This document shows positions 1 through 10,850 of a stretch of DNA of 16,714 nucleotides, one piece after another. The notes beneath the pieces were generated by a model, which saw only the letters and a program-made list of their open reading frames with translations, was not told the origin of the DNA and made no database searches. Position 1 is the first letter of the stretch, and each line of letters begins with the position of its first letter. The DNA is from Conidiobolus incongruus B7586. Taxonomy: Eukaryota; Entomophthoromycota; Entomophthoromycetes; Entomophthorales; Conidiobolaceae. Both the position numbers and the translations under genes were made by a program. Location: NCBI GenBank assembly GCA_000697335.1, contig JNEM01009183.1:1-16714 (forward strand), in the 5' to 3' direction.

Positions 1-972
1 CTTAATAAATCTATATATAACAATAATATCAATATTATAGAGAGATATAATTATATTTAATAAATTTCAAATTAATTATTTTAGTATTTTATCTTTTAGT
101 TTTTGTTTTTAAATATCTATCTAATATTTAAGAATTAATTAATTAACTATCAATCTTATAAATATTTAATAATAATATATTGAATAGTTTTTTAAATTTT
201 TCTTTACAAAATAATCTTTTATCAAATTAAAAAAATTATTATTATATGATATTAATATAATTAGTATATTAATAAATCAAATCTGATATAAATTAAATTG
301 ATATTTTAATACAGAATAATAGATAATAATATGATATCATTTAAACTATCAAATATATTGATATTATAATATAGTCATTAATTATTAATTATAAATTAAT
401 ATATATTTAATTAGATCTTTTGATTCTTAGTTTATTATATTAATAAATAAAATATCTGAATATTTTATAAATTATATTGATTTCATCTTGTCATTTATTA
501 TTCAATATTAATATTTAATCATTTATTGAAAAACCTTGGTATAAACCCTTCTATAACTATAATATCATTAATGATTTTTTTAATTCCTAAATTGCCAAAT
601 ATGTTAATAAAACTAATTTTGGTGAAAATTAAAAGTACTGACATTATAATATATTTATAATTTAATTTTGTAATAAGTTTGGGTAAGTAAGTTTTGATTT
701 ATCAGTTTGATTAAAATAAGAGATACTTTTACTTAAATATCATAAATTTAATATTATATTTTGAAAAAATAAATTCTACTTTATATTATATGACTTAAGA
801 TGATATAGCTTTTAAAATTGGATTTGATAAATTTTATCAATCAATTATAGAATCAGCTGAGCGTATAAGCAAATATATTTTAAGATAAAGAGATGTTCAA
901 ATAATATATCACAAATATCTTGAGTTAAACTATTTAATTAATTTAATTTAAATTTATTTATTTAATATTAAT

Positions 973-997
973 GTTAAGGCTCATAAATCACCTTAAC
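973..997. repeat. Small inverted repeat (7-bp arms)
   Basis: GTTAAGG at 973-979 and CCTTAAC at 991-997 are perfect inverted complements around an 11-nt loop. There is no T-run or gene next to it, so it is probably incidental. Confidence 0.4.
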
Positions 998-2778
998 GTT
1001 GTCAAATTAAAATATACAATATAAAACATTATAATTAATAATTGAGCTCAGAATAAGAGAAGAAATATTAAAATTTTGAGAAATATTAGCCTATTAAATT
1101 GTAAATACAAGAATATTAAAAAGTTGGTCATCTGAAAATTTTAAACAGCTGTCTAATATATTTATTATAATAAATGAATATATGTTTGATGGATAATTTC
1201 ACAAGGTAGAAATTTTTACATTTTGAATTCAAATAAAATAATTTAATAGATCGACATCGCTTTTTGAGATAGTTGTTTTTATTTTTGAAAATTAATTTAA
1301 TATAAGGTATTTTATACTTCTATTGAATTTTAATATTTTAATATTTGTAAATAATGTTATTAATTAGTATATAACTAAAAAGATATTTTATAATATAAAA
1401 TATATATTTTATAAAATGATTTATATTTTAATAATTTTTTAAATAGCATTAGGTAATATTTACTTTCTTTTCAATAATTTAATATTCTTTTTAATTAAAG
1501 ATATTAATAAAATTTTTTAAATATTTAAGTGAGAATATATAATAATAATAATACTTTGTCATATAACAAAGATTAATAATATTTAAGTTATAATCTATCA
1601 CAGAATAATTAAAATATCCAAATTCGATGAATATTTTTGAAAATAAGATATATATATATTATAATACTATAAAATATCAAGAATAATATATAAAGTTAAG
1701 AATAATAATTATTAAAATGATTTTATTGTTTTATATATAGTTAGGAGTTTTTATCCAAATAATATTGTAAATTCATTCAATAATTAAAAGGTTAAATATT
1801 AATATATAAAAGTAGCTAATAAGCTTTATAAAGACTATAATATAAAAAATCTTCATAATAAATAAGCAAAATATTCTAATATTAAGAAGTTTTAAATAGT
1901 CTAAAATAAAGAGCTAAATAAAATTAATATAATAAGCAAGATAATCATTATTTAAATATTTACTTCTATTAACAATATTAATAATTAATGAATTATAAAA
2001 TTTTCATATAAAGTTAATGATATAAATTGTAAAACCAAAAAAATGAAATTAGTTAGTTAATTTTGGATATTTTGCATAAATTGGAATAATTATTAAATTT
2101 ATAACTTAATAAGTAAAGGAGTATATATAAATATATATTTAAATAATTAATTTAAAAATATATTCAATGAACCTCAAAATACAATTATTTAGCAATATAA
2201 AATATATTTGATAATGTAAAAATAGTAATTTTATTATAATAAAGATAATGATAAAAATTTCATAATATGATTTAAGTCAAATTATATAATTAGAATTATA
2301 AGACTATATTATTATTATCAATCAAACTTATTAATATTTTGCCTGCTAGTTGTGAATTATATTAATACTATTAAAATAATTATAACTACTATTATCTAAT
2401 AAAGTTACATAAAATAAAAAATTTTAATATTATTATTCATCAAAGTAAATATAATCTGGTTATAGAAGTCAAATTGCCAAATAGGAGTAAATAACTAGAA
2501 TGAAGAAATTGAATAGTTAAGGCAAAGTCCTTAAAATATCTCAAAGCTAATATATTTCGATTCTTATAATAATAGTAATTTAAACTCTGGTCAAAGAATT
2601 TGATTAAAACTATTTAAAATTAGTTTAAATTAGAAATAATTTAAATACTATACTTTTACAAACTACGAATCAAAATATTCACTATATCCTTATATTGATC
2701 AATTCAAATACTAGTTATATGGAACTGGTTTTTTATTTAAAATGTATTTTGTAGATGTTTAGATATAGTTGAGAATTT

Positions 2779-2821
2779 GTATAGTTACAAAACAAAATCA
2801 GGGTATAGTTGTAAAATAAAA
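2779..2821. repeat. Imperfect 19-bp direct repeat
   Basis: The 19 bases at 2779-2797 (beginning GTATAGTTACAAAA) recur at 2803-2821 with three changes, starting every 24 nt. The repeat is short, has no gene context and is probably slippage-derived. Confidence 0.4.
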
Positions 2822-3118
2822 GCTATAATAGGGTGTGCTAAACTGTATAGGTAGTATATTTAATCAATATACTTTGAAATATTATAATCAAACAATAAGC
2901 TATCAATTGAACATTGATTTAACAATAATGTGAACATTAGTGAAATATGCTATTTGATATTTGATGAAATTAATGTTTTTTCATCATTATTCGTATTATA
3001 TTTTAATGCAAATGATAGCATAATTTATATTCATTATATTCAAAAATCTTTACATCATTAAACAGTATTATATTTAATAATATCATTGTTGCATAAATTG
3101 CTATTTGACAATAGAAAT

Positions 3119-3151
3119 ATAAATTTAATATAAATTTAATATAAACTTAAA
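3119..3151. repeat. 11-bp tandem repeat, three copies
   Basis: The unit ATAAATTTAAT is repeated exactly at 3119-3129 and 3130-3140. A diverged third copy, ATAAACTTAAA, lies at 3141-3151. This is a minisatellite-like low-complexity tract. Confidence 0.7.
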
Positions 3152-4104
3152 ATTTATTATTGAATATTTTATAATACCAAACTCAAAATAAAGCTATTTC
3201 AGTCAATAATTCTATGTAATTCTTGGTTAAAATCTATTGTATGTTGATAATATTGAAGATCATTTACTGTATAGAATCATAAAGTATTTCGGAACAATTC
3301 AAATTGGCAATTGATTTGAATAAATAATCCAAATTTCTGTTATTTAAAATTTGAATTTAAATATGATTGGCTTAAAATAGGAATTAAGATAAAATGTTTT
3401 AAAATTCTTGTTTAAATTAAATACTTTAGTTTGAGTGAATTGATAATAAAAAATAATATAAAATGTCGTAAATTTTAGATTTTTAGATAAGATAATATAG
3501 AAGATAGTGTGATATTCAGAGCAACTATTAAATTACCTTGGTGATTATATCAATAAATCAAGTATTTGTATAGATATAACATTACTATTTCATTGCTTTT
3601 ACTAAAGTTTTATGACAAAACAATACATAAATAATCAATATATTGGAGAAAAATGGTAAAATATTAGATTTAGATTGGCTGCCAGAAAGTTATACGCATA
3701 ATCTGCTAGTTGTTGAATCTCCAATTATGTTCACATCTAAAAATTAGAATATATACGGCAATTGACTTACTCAGGATCGCTCTTAAATTAGGACTTTGAA
3801 TATTTAGTTTCTCAAAGTGAAAATACAACCAATAATAATACTTGAAATTAAAATTGGAAAACATTCAAGTGAAATAGGTTTAGATCCACCAATTCATATT
3901 CTCAGCTATCACAATCTTAAAAACTGTTAAATATGTCTTCCAAAATAAACATTCATTTTAAAATTTGATTATAAATTCATTCTAACTCAATTATTTATTC
4001 ATACTACTTTTGTATTTAATATTTATTAATACTCAAATTCAGTATATTAAAGATTACTGACATTCTTGTAAACATATATTTTATTAAATGCAGTCTCATT
4101 CTTC

Positions 4105-4174
4105 TAAACTGATTGGTTAATTATTTTATTATTAAAGAATTAACCAATCGCGGTAATTAAAAATTTATCAGTTT
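4105..4174. promoter_or_regulatory. 12-bp inverted repeat carrying two opposed CCAAT boxes
   Basis: GATTGGTTAATT at 4111-4122 and AATTAACCAATC at 4138-4149 are perfect inverted complements around a 15-nt loop, so ATTGG and CCAAT face each other. The left arm with its flank (4105-4118) reads AACCAATCAGTTTA on the minus strand, identical to 9029-9042 upstream of the transporter gene. AAACTGAT (4106-4113) can also pair with ATCAGTTT (4167-4174). CCAAT boxes are bound by the HAP/NF-Y complex in fungi. The site is about 1.1 kb from the Gbeta start, so a role there is inference. Confidence 0.4.
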
Positions 4175-5244
4175 CAAAACTATTGAATCAGTTGAAGGGA
4201 GAACGGAGGATTGAACATTTTCGTTAATTTGGTAGATAGGAAACAAGAAGAATCAATTCATTACCCTACAGTTTTATCTATAATTATTAGTAAATTTTAT
4301 CAATATTATAGTTTACACCTGATGAAATAGAATATTGCTTCTGTATACCAATAGATTTAATTTTTTAACACTTTAGATTGCAGTCTAAATAATTTTTCAA
4401 TTAGACTCAAATTAACATGAAAGTCAGTATAACTATTATAAGTTATTATAGCCAACTGGGTTTGAAACTTAACATTTTGAAACTCGAATGATAGTGTATT
4501 CGCCATTTTGATCATTAAATATTACCAATATTAGCTCGTATCGTACCCAGTATTGGATTTTTATTTACCACTCATTGGGGTGTTTGTAGGTTGCTAGTCT
4601 TGAGTTAAGCCACAAAACTCAGTGATTCAAAAATGCTCAAAAATGAAACAAAACAGTTGTAGAACAACTAATAATGAGGAATTGGCCTGATTCAGCAAAT
4701 AATCAACAATATTTGTAGGAATATATGGCTGTTCTTTGGATAAGAGTAGATTAGTAGATAATAGTAGAGGGGGAATGAGGGGGATCATGGGAGAAAAAGT
4801 TGGTTTTGGTTTTTATTTACCAATCAACTAAATTCATAAAGGGTGATAGATAGACATGAGACTGGAATGAAATTAATTATTTAACAAAAATAAAATCGTA
4901 TTCATTCAACTTTTTATTCAAGAATATTAATTACCTTACTTGACTATTTCTACCCTTTTTCTCTATATTATTTTGTTTTAAAGCTTTACTCAACTTTAAT
5001 TTCTTATCAAAAACAAACTTTTTCTTTTCTTCTTTGGTTTTCTTGTTATCTCATCTCTTCTTGTTCAACTTAGCTCAAACTCAAGCTTTGGTTGTTTTCC
5101 ATTAGCAAATATTGTTAATTGAGTTATTATCGTATTTAAGCTAGAAAAGTTATTTCCCACTTTTCTTACCCATATTCTCTTAATAATATTTCAACTTATT
5201 TCTCACTCAATTAATATCTATCTCACTCACTTATTCTAAGCAAT
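4175..5244 (+). promoter_or_regulatory. Upstream region and pyrimidine-rich leader of the Gbeta gene
   Basis: GC content rises towards the gene. A CCAAT box lies at 4820-4824, about 420 bp before the ATG. Two AGGGGG blocks at 4768-4773 and 4778-4783 resemble the fungal stress-response element (AGGGG). From about 4945 to 5240 the plus strand becomes strongly C/T-rich, for example 5011-5070, the kind of tract that commonly surrounds transcription starts in fungi. A TATATTA lies at 4964-4970. The exact transcription start cannot be read from sequence. Confidence 0.45.
4768..4783 (+). promoter_or_regulatory. Paired AGGGGG boxes (STRE-like)
   Basis: AGGGGG occurs twice with a four-base spacer, at 4768-4773 and 4778-4783, about 470 bp upstream of the Gbeta start. 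In yeasts AGGGG/CCCCT is the Msn2/4-type stress element. Whether this organism uses it is unknown. Confidence 0.3.
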
Positions 5245-6506
5245 ATGTCGGACGCTGCTGAAAGAATTAATGCTGCTAGAAAAGAAGCCGAAACGCTTAA
5301 AGAAAAGATTAGAATTAAAAAGGATTCTTTAGCTGATACTACTCGTAAGTTGTCTTGTTCATTTTCTAGTTTCTCTGTTCTATTTCTCCAGTTACTTACT
5401 AATTTTTTCTAGTCAAAGCTATGGCTGCTGAACTTGAACCTTTACCAAGAATTGTTATGAAGGTTCGAAGAACTCTTAAAGGTCACTTGGCTAAAATATA
5501 TGCTATGCAATGGGCTTCAGATGAGAGACATTTAATTTCTGCTTCTCAAGATGGTAAACTCATTGTTTGGGATGCTTATACTACCAACAAGCTTCACGCT
5601 ATTCCACTTCGTTCTTCTTGGGTTATGACTTGTGCATATGCTCCTTCTGGTAACCTTGTCGCTTGTGGTGGTTTAGATAATATTTGTTCCGTTTACAACT
5701 TGACTGGTAAAGATTCACCAAGCAAAGTTATGAGAGAATTGAACGCCCATACTGGTTACTTATCTTGCTGTCGCTTCCTTAATGACCAACAAATTCTTAC
5801 TAGTTCTGGTGACATGACCTGTATTCTTTGGGATATTGACCATAATAAGAAAATCACCGAATTTACGGATCACACTGGAGATGTTATGTCTTTGTCCTTA
5901 TCCCCTGACCAGAATACCTTTGTTACTGGTGCTTGTGATGCCACTGCCAAGATATGGGATATTCGTACTGGTAAATGTGTTCAAACATTTACAGGCCATG
6001 AAAGTGATATTAACGCCGTCCAGTAAGTATTAATTTTCCCATACTTGTTATTTTTTGTGTTCATATTTTAATATATATTTTTGCCTTTTATTAAATATGC
6101 TAAATAATATTGCTTTAGATTTTTCCCCAATGGAAATGCTTTCGCTACTGGTTCAGACGACGCTTCTTGTCGTCTCTTTGATTTAAGGGCAGATAGAGAG
6201 TTAAATCAATATACCCATGATAACATTTTATGTGGTATTACTTCTGTGGCTTTTTCTATATCAGGTCGCTTGTTATTCGCTGGTTATGATGATTATCATT
6301 GTAATGTTTGGGATACCTTAAAGGGAGAAAGAGTTGGTGTATTAGCTAGTCATGACAATCGAGTCAGCTGTTTAGGAGTATCCTCTGATGGTATGGCTCT
6401 ATGTACTGGAAGTTGGGATTCTTTCCTTAAGGTATATAATATTAATGTTATTGTGTTTTAATTATTGAATTTATATTTATTCACTTTTAAATAGGTCTGG
6501 TCATAA
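5245..6506 (+). CDS. Heterotrimeric G-protein beta subunit, seven WD40 repeats, four exons
   Basis: Coding exons are 5245-5344, 5413-6022, 6119-6431 and 6495-6506, giving 344 aa (human GNB1 has 340). All three introns (68, 96 and 63 nt) are GT-AG; intron 1 has a TACTAAT branch site at 5397-5403 and intron 2 a TGCTAAAT at 6098-6105. The ATG has A at -3. The first 40 or so residues are a charged helix that in this family forms a coiled coil with Ggamma. The propeller follows, starting at [14 protein letters not shown] (52-65), with family signatures [11 protein letters not shown] (77-87), [16 protein letters not shown] (99-114) and GLDNICS (120-126); [22 protein letters not shown] and [10 protein letters not shown] match their family equivalents closely. 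Galpha-contact residues equivalent to human Y59, W99 and M101 are present as Y63, W103 and M105. Gbeta works with Ggamma at the plasma membrane, relaying receptor signals such as pheromone or nutrient cues. The product identification is near certain; the paralogue is not assignable. Confidence 0.97.
6432..6506 (+). other. Last Gbeta intron plus 12-nt terminal coding exon
   Basis: Intron 3 (6432-6494) starts GTATAT, a weaker donor than the GTAAGT of introns 1 and 2. It ends TTTTAAATAG. The exon behind it codes only Val-Trp-Ser and the stop, completing the C-terminus SFLKVWS, which aligns with SFLKIWN of animal Gbeta. The unspliced transcript stays open for nine codons (VYNINVIVF) before a stop, so intron retention would swap the final three residues for nine others rather than truncate the propeller grossly. 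Confidence 0.85.
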
Positions 6507-7558
6507 AATATTACTTCTAATGTTTATATTCTTTGGTGTATCAAAATTTGTCAACTCATCAATCAGCTTCCTATCTATCTGTTTCCAATTGGAATTCTAG
6601 TACATATATTACCTAACGTGTCTTTTGAATTATTAAATGTCCATATATTAACTATCTCCAGTTTTATAATTTCTTAATCACTATTATATCAACTTAATAT
6701 ATACTCACTACGGTCAATATATAATATAATCTATTATCACTTGATTACTTCATTAAACAAAACTGTTAAATTTGTATAAATTTATCATTACTTATTTTAT
6801 TATTTGTGAATAATATTCAATATATATATTCTATGCAGCATTATTTATGTTATTAAATTTGATTGAGATATATTTCGCTTAATTAGATTTTATAACATTT
6901 TCTGTCCAGAATATTTGCATCATTTTATTCATATAATATAAATGTATTTCAAATTCTATTTATTCAATACTTTCTTGAAAATATATTAATTTATAAAATA
7001 TATTTTTGATACCAAAAAACTAATTTGTTATTATCAATTGTTCAATTTGTATTTATTAGAAAGTGAATTTTAGCAATTAGTTCGTGAACATTTTTCTTGA
7101 TTAAAAATACATTTGACAATAGTTTGACTTGATAATATTTATTAATATTATAATTTATTCCTTTTTATTTCACTAAATTAGCTTCTTTTCAGTCGAACCA
7201 ATTTAGCTTAATTGAAACATCAATTGTCTTGAATTTAGTTCTAAAACTGGGAGGCAAGATTTTAGCCATTCAAAGAATATGAAATTTTTAGTATCATAAT
7301 GAAAATGGTTTTGATTTAATGAAAAATACAAGCTTAAAATTCAATCAATCATGTTTAGAGATTATTGAGCGTTTATTTTATCCAAATAAGCATTATTAAT
7401 GTTAATATTTGTTAAAATCATATATATTGTAATTAATAAAATTATACAATGATTTTATCAATTAATAGCATTGATAAACTTATTGAATATTGATTCATAT
7501 ATCAACAAAAAAATTGAAATTGGCAATATCTAAAATACCATTTTTAATAAAAACAGAT
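6507..7558. other. Spacer between two convergent genes
   Basis: This is the 3'-flanking DNA shared by Gbeta (plus) and the metal transporter (minus), which converge here. It is AT-rich, has no open frame of interest and presumably holds both 3' UTRs and polyadenylation sites. I see no strong canonical AATAAA that I would assign to either gene. Confidence 0.6.
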
Positions 7559-8832
7559 TTAATGCTCAGGGGCATGGAAAAATTCATAGTCAGCATGGAC
7601 AAACGCTCTTTCAACATTTTGTAAAGATTCTAGTTTGATTTGTAAGCTTTCTGCAATATCGTGGCTTTCATGTAAAGGAGTATTGGGATCTAATACGATG
7701 TCAACTTCGACGAAGAAATTGTTTCCAGCATGATAAGCTCTACATGTGTCAATATGTTTAATTCGAGGATCGTGAGTCATTGAAATATATGTTAGCTTCT
7801 TTAAAAAGTCAGGGTCTGCAGCTTTTCCAATGATTAAATCAATTTGCTCCAAAGCTGTGCTAACCCAAGATCTTAAAATAAAAAGAGCAACTAGTAAACA
7901 GCCTACAGGGTCCATCCACCAATACAAATTGTGACCCAACAAACTCATACTTAAACCAAATACATTAACAATTATATCGTTTCGATGATCCAATGCCAAT
8001 ATTTGAGCGCTTGGGTATTTCGATAATATAGAGCAATACACGTATAAAATAAATTTCGACACTAAAAGAGTATGATATCAATATTGCTGACTGATTATTT
8101 AAGATAATCTATTCAAATACCTAAAGCAGCTACAATGCAAGCAACACTTGCAAATGTTAATTCAACCTTATTTTCAACATAAATCAAAGCTTTTGCACCT
8201 TCAATCTATAATCTTTGTTATTTATATATAATAAAAATTATAAAAAATAATTACCAAAAGATTAATTGAAACGGTGGCCATAAGAGAAGAGAACACAATA
8301 ATACCAGCTGTTTCTAATCTTGATTTACCCTAAAACAGGTTGATTAAAAGCTTCTAAAAACTAATATATATTTTACTGTTGGATATAAAAAGTGATTAAC
8401 GTTATCAGCGGCCCAACCTGCCAATAATAATATTATACTCGATAAAAGATCCATAAAAGCATCGGCCATAGTAGCAAAAAGTGATAGTGATCCTGTAGTG
8501 AAGGCCGCATACATTTGCAAAATTAATAATATGATATTGACGACAACTGACCCATTAATAGCTATTTTTAATTTAAGCAAGTTTTCAGAATCATCGACAT
8601 TAGGCTCTAGAGCAGTAAGTAAATCTTCAATGAGTTCATTTTGCTGAGAGTAAAAGGAATGAACATTATGACGCCCTTGCTGGATAAGGAGTGATAACTG
8701 TTCTTCAGATTGTTTTTTTGACTTAAGGTTCATAGGATCATCATTGGTATTAACCTCAACAACATAATCGAGCCCATTAGAAGAGTTGGTTGGCAGTAGT
8801 GAGGTATTTTCACTCGGTTGAGAAAGGGTCAT
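7559..8832 (-). CDS. CDF-family cation efflux transporter, probably Mn2+-type, four exons
   Basis: On the minus strand the exons are 8832-8377, 8329-8255, 8205-8121 and 8061-7559, giving 372 aa. Introns of 47, 49 and 59 nt are all GT-AG. The start has A at -3 and an in-frame stop five codons upstream. Residues 1-85 are a hydrophilic cytosolic tail containing an acidic dileucine ENTSLL (8-13). Six membrane segments follow, at roughly 88-111, 113-141, 158-178, 192-216, 227-248 and 256-276. Metal-site motifs are DAFMD (124-128) in TM2 and DHRND (230-234) in TM5. Two DxxxD motifs mark the Mn-CDF group, whereas Zn-CDFs have HxxxD. PTGKSRLE (151-158) and the C-terminal domain with YHAGNNFFVEVDI, SHDIAESLQ and ERAFVHADYE are typical of fungal members. 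It should exchange protons for divalent metal across an internal membrane. Metal choice and location are inferred. Confidence 0.94.
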
Positions 8833-9203
8833 GATACTTGAATGCTAATAAATATATAAATAATTAATTATACTCTTTTTCTTAGTTATATAAAATTTAA
8901 TATATGAAATGAAAAAGTTATTAATAGTTGTATCGAATAAAGGTTAACCTATCAACTTGTTTAATGCTTTTATATCTACTAAATTGATTAATGGAATGAT
9001 ATCATATCTTTAAATTAATTTCTGACTCAACCAATCAGTTTACTACCTAACAATTATTTCTATTTGAATTGCATAATTCGATAACCTAATATATTAGCTA
9101 ATAACGTAAAAACAGGTATATTTGTGATAGATGTATGTGACCCTATAATTTTAATAAATGGGTACTATAGATATTTGATCTATTACTAATTATAGTAATC
9201 AAA
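8833..9203 (-). promoter_or_regulatory. Upstream region of the metal transporter with a CCAAT box
   Basis: This is the likely promoter of the minus-strand transporter gene. It carries AACCAATCAGTTTA at 9029-9042 on the plus strand, so the box is inverted relative to the gene, about 200 bp from the ATG. CCAAT boxes work in either orientation. No clear TATA box stands out from the AT-rich background. Confidence 0.4.
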
Positions 9204-10281
9204 TCAAATTAATATATTTTTTAAGTATTTTAATATAGAGAGATATATTAATTTATTGATCATCAACGATAATAGGAACAAGAGCTGAAGCCTAGGATCA
9301 AAGATAGAGAACCGTTTCAAACCATTTGAATTCTGACTATTTTCTTTAAATTGTATCAATACTATATATAACAACTCTTTGCTAGATTGTTCTACAATAT
9401 CATAATATGCTTTCAAAATAAGTGATTAAATAAATTTTGAAACCATGTATATCTATAAAAGCCTAATTAACAATATCACATTTTTGTAATACCAATATTT
9501 ATATTGCAAAATTTATTATGATCATCCTTATCGATTGTATTAAATTTAATTGATAGAACTGATATTTGAAATCAAATAGAATTATTATAAATTTCTATAT
9601 TGTAAGTGGAACTAATTAAATATTTGATAAGTTAATTTATCATATCTAAATGATTATCCTAATTTTTATTGATATCACTTCATTTTTTAATAATCATATC
9701 TTAATATTCGAATATTGATAAAAAGTTTTCAAAATTGAGGGTTGATAATAAATAACTTGATTGAATATAAATTAAATAATGGACACCGGCAAAAATGTAG
9801 TGTCTATTTCACCAACTTCGTATAAGGTCGGCCCAAAACTCACCAACTGTTTTTCAATTTCAAGTAAACTAATAATTTTTAATTTTGAATCAAAATATTA
9901 AATCATTATATTAATTATGAACTGAAAATCACAAAAGAAATGCCATAATTTAGGATCCAAATCAATCATCTATATTTATTTTTTCGCAAGATAACATTCA
10001 CAACGCTTATATCATGGTACTTGCCATTTTCAATATGCTAAAACAAAAATTATTTAATAATATTGAATAGTTCGGTTTTGATAATTTAACATTCATTTTG
10101 AAAATTTTCCTATTTTTCAAGTATTTTTAATAATTATGAATCAAATTCAAGAGCGAGATAATAATCCTAGTATACTATATAAAATATATATCTCAATAAT
10201 ACCTGGATAATTTAAATTCCAATATATTGTGTATTTAAATTTCAAACATAAACTTTAGAAATATTATATTAAATTATCCGT
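9204..10281. other. AT-rich intergenic region with one slightly GC-richer patch
   Basis: Mostly featureless AT-rich DNA. The patch at about 9255-9415 is a little richer in G+C and stays open on the minus strand for 70 codons (from 9416), but the translation matches no family I know. A second minus-strand frame there ends ASALVPIIVDDQ-stop behind a CCTAG that could be an acceptor. This may be a relic or chance; it is not called as a gene. Confidence 0.5.
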
Positions 10282-10345
10282 GTTAAATTTAACCTTACTC
10301 CTTTTCGGAGGGATATTTATCCCATTTAACCTTTATTCTTTTTTT
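10282..10345 (+). repeat. Palindrome and two hairpins between 10-bp direct repeats, then a T7 run
   Basis: The order is: palindrome GTTAAATTTAAC (10282-10293); hairpin CTCC-TTTTC-GGAG (10298-10310); hairpin GGGATA-TT-TATCCC (10310-10323). The sequence ATTTAACCTT occurs at 10287-10296 and again at 10324-10333, bracketing the hairpins. Seven Ts follow at 10339-10345. Another hairpin, TGAAGAT-AAA-ATCTTCA, sits just downstream at 10384-10400. The T-run could end a Pol III transcript, but no A or B box is evident. Confidence 0.5.
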
Positions 10346-10850
10346 AGCCTAACCTAGTTTCATTTAAATGACTTAGCAATTTTTGAAGATAAAATCTTCA
10401 TATACTGGAAGACTATATAAAATTTATCAGATCATTAGATTTTTTAAACAATTTTGGCTAAATGTATAAAATATTTAACGTTGCTTTTCATTTAGATTAC
10501 CAACAAAATCAAAATTCTTTCATTTTTAACCTACAATCTGTATTATGTGAATGCTATTTTTTCAAAATATGCTGATTTTCACTGTTTATTTGAGATAATA
10601 TTTTATATAATTCAATGTAATAGCACCCATCATACTACTATACCAGTTTCCCCTTGATTAATTATTTTCTTACTAATATTTACTAGTTCAAAATATTATC
10701 ATGAATATTCATATATTCTGTAATTTTAATTCACATTTTTTATAATAACACATTTCATTAAACACCTTTTTGGTCATTAGTATATAATAATAAATAAATT
10801 TAAAATTTTTTTTGGCTAAAAAAAATAGTTCAATTTTTCATTTTTAGTAT

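Larger units (their letters stand above)
1..4104. other. AT-rich intergenic region with no recognisable gene
   Basis: This 4.1-kb stretch is extremely AT-rich, visibly around four fifths A+T. It has stops in all frames at short intervals and no protein motif I recognise. I found no convincing tRNA or rRNA signature. It contains only small low-complexity structures, such as an 11-bp tandem repeat at 3119-3151, an imperfect 19-bp direct repeat at 2779-2821 and a 7-bp hairpin at 973-997. The slightly GC-richer patches near 2460-2720 and 3660-3910 could be decayed mobile-element sequence, but nothing identifiable remains. Confidence 0.7.

Noticed and set aside
4449-4470. tRNA promoter-like A box (TAGCCAACTGG)
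   Set aside because: The only B-box-like sequence follows immediately with a mismatch, leaving no room for a tRNA body, and no cloverleaf can be drawn.
5836-6033. 65-codon plus-strand frame inside the Gbeta gene
   Set aside because: It is an out-of-frame shadow of Gbeta exon 2 and runs into intron 2.
9204-9416. 70-codon minus-strand open frame
   Set aside because: No recognisable domain, and the last third is low-complexity Leu/Ile. Kept only as a possible relic.
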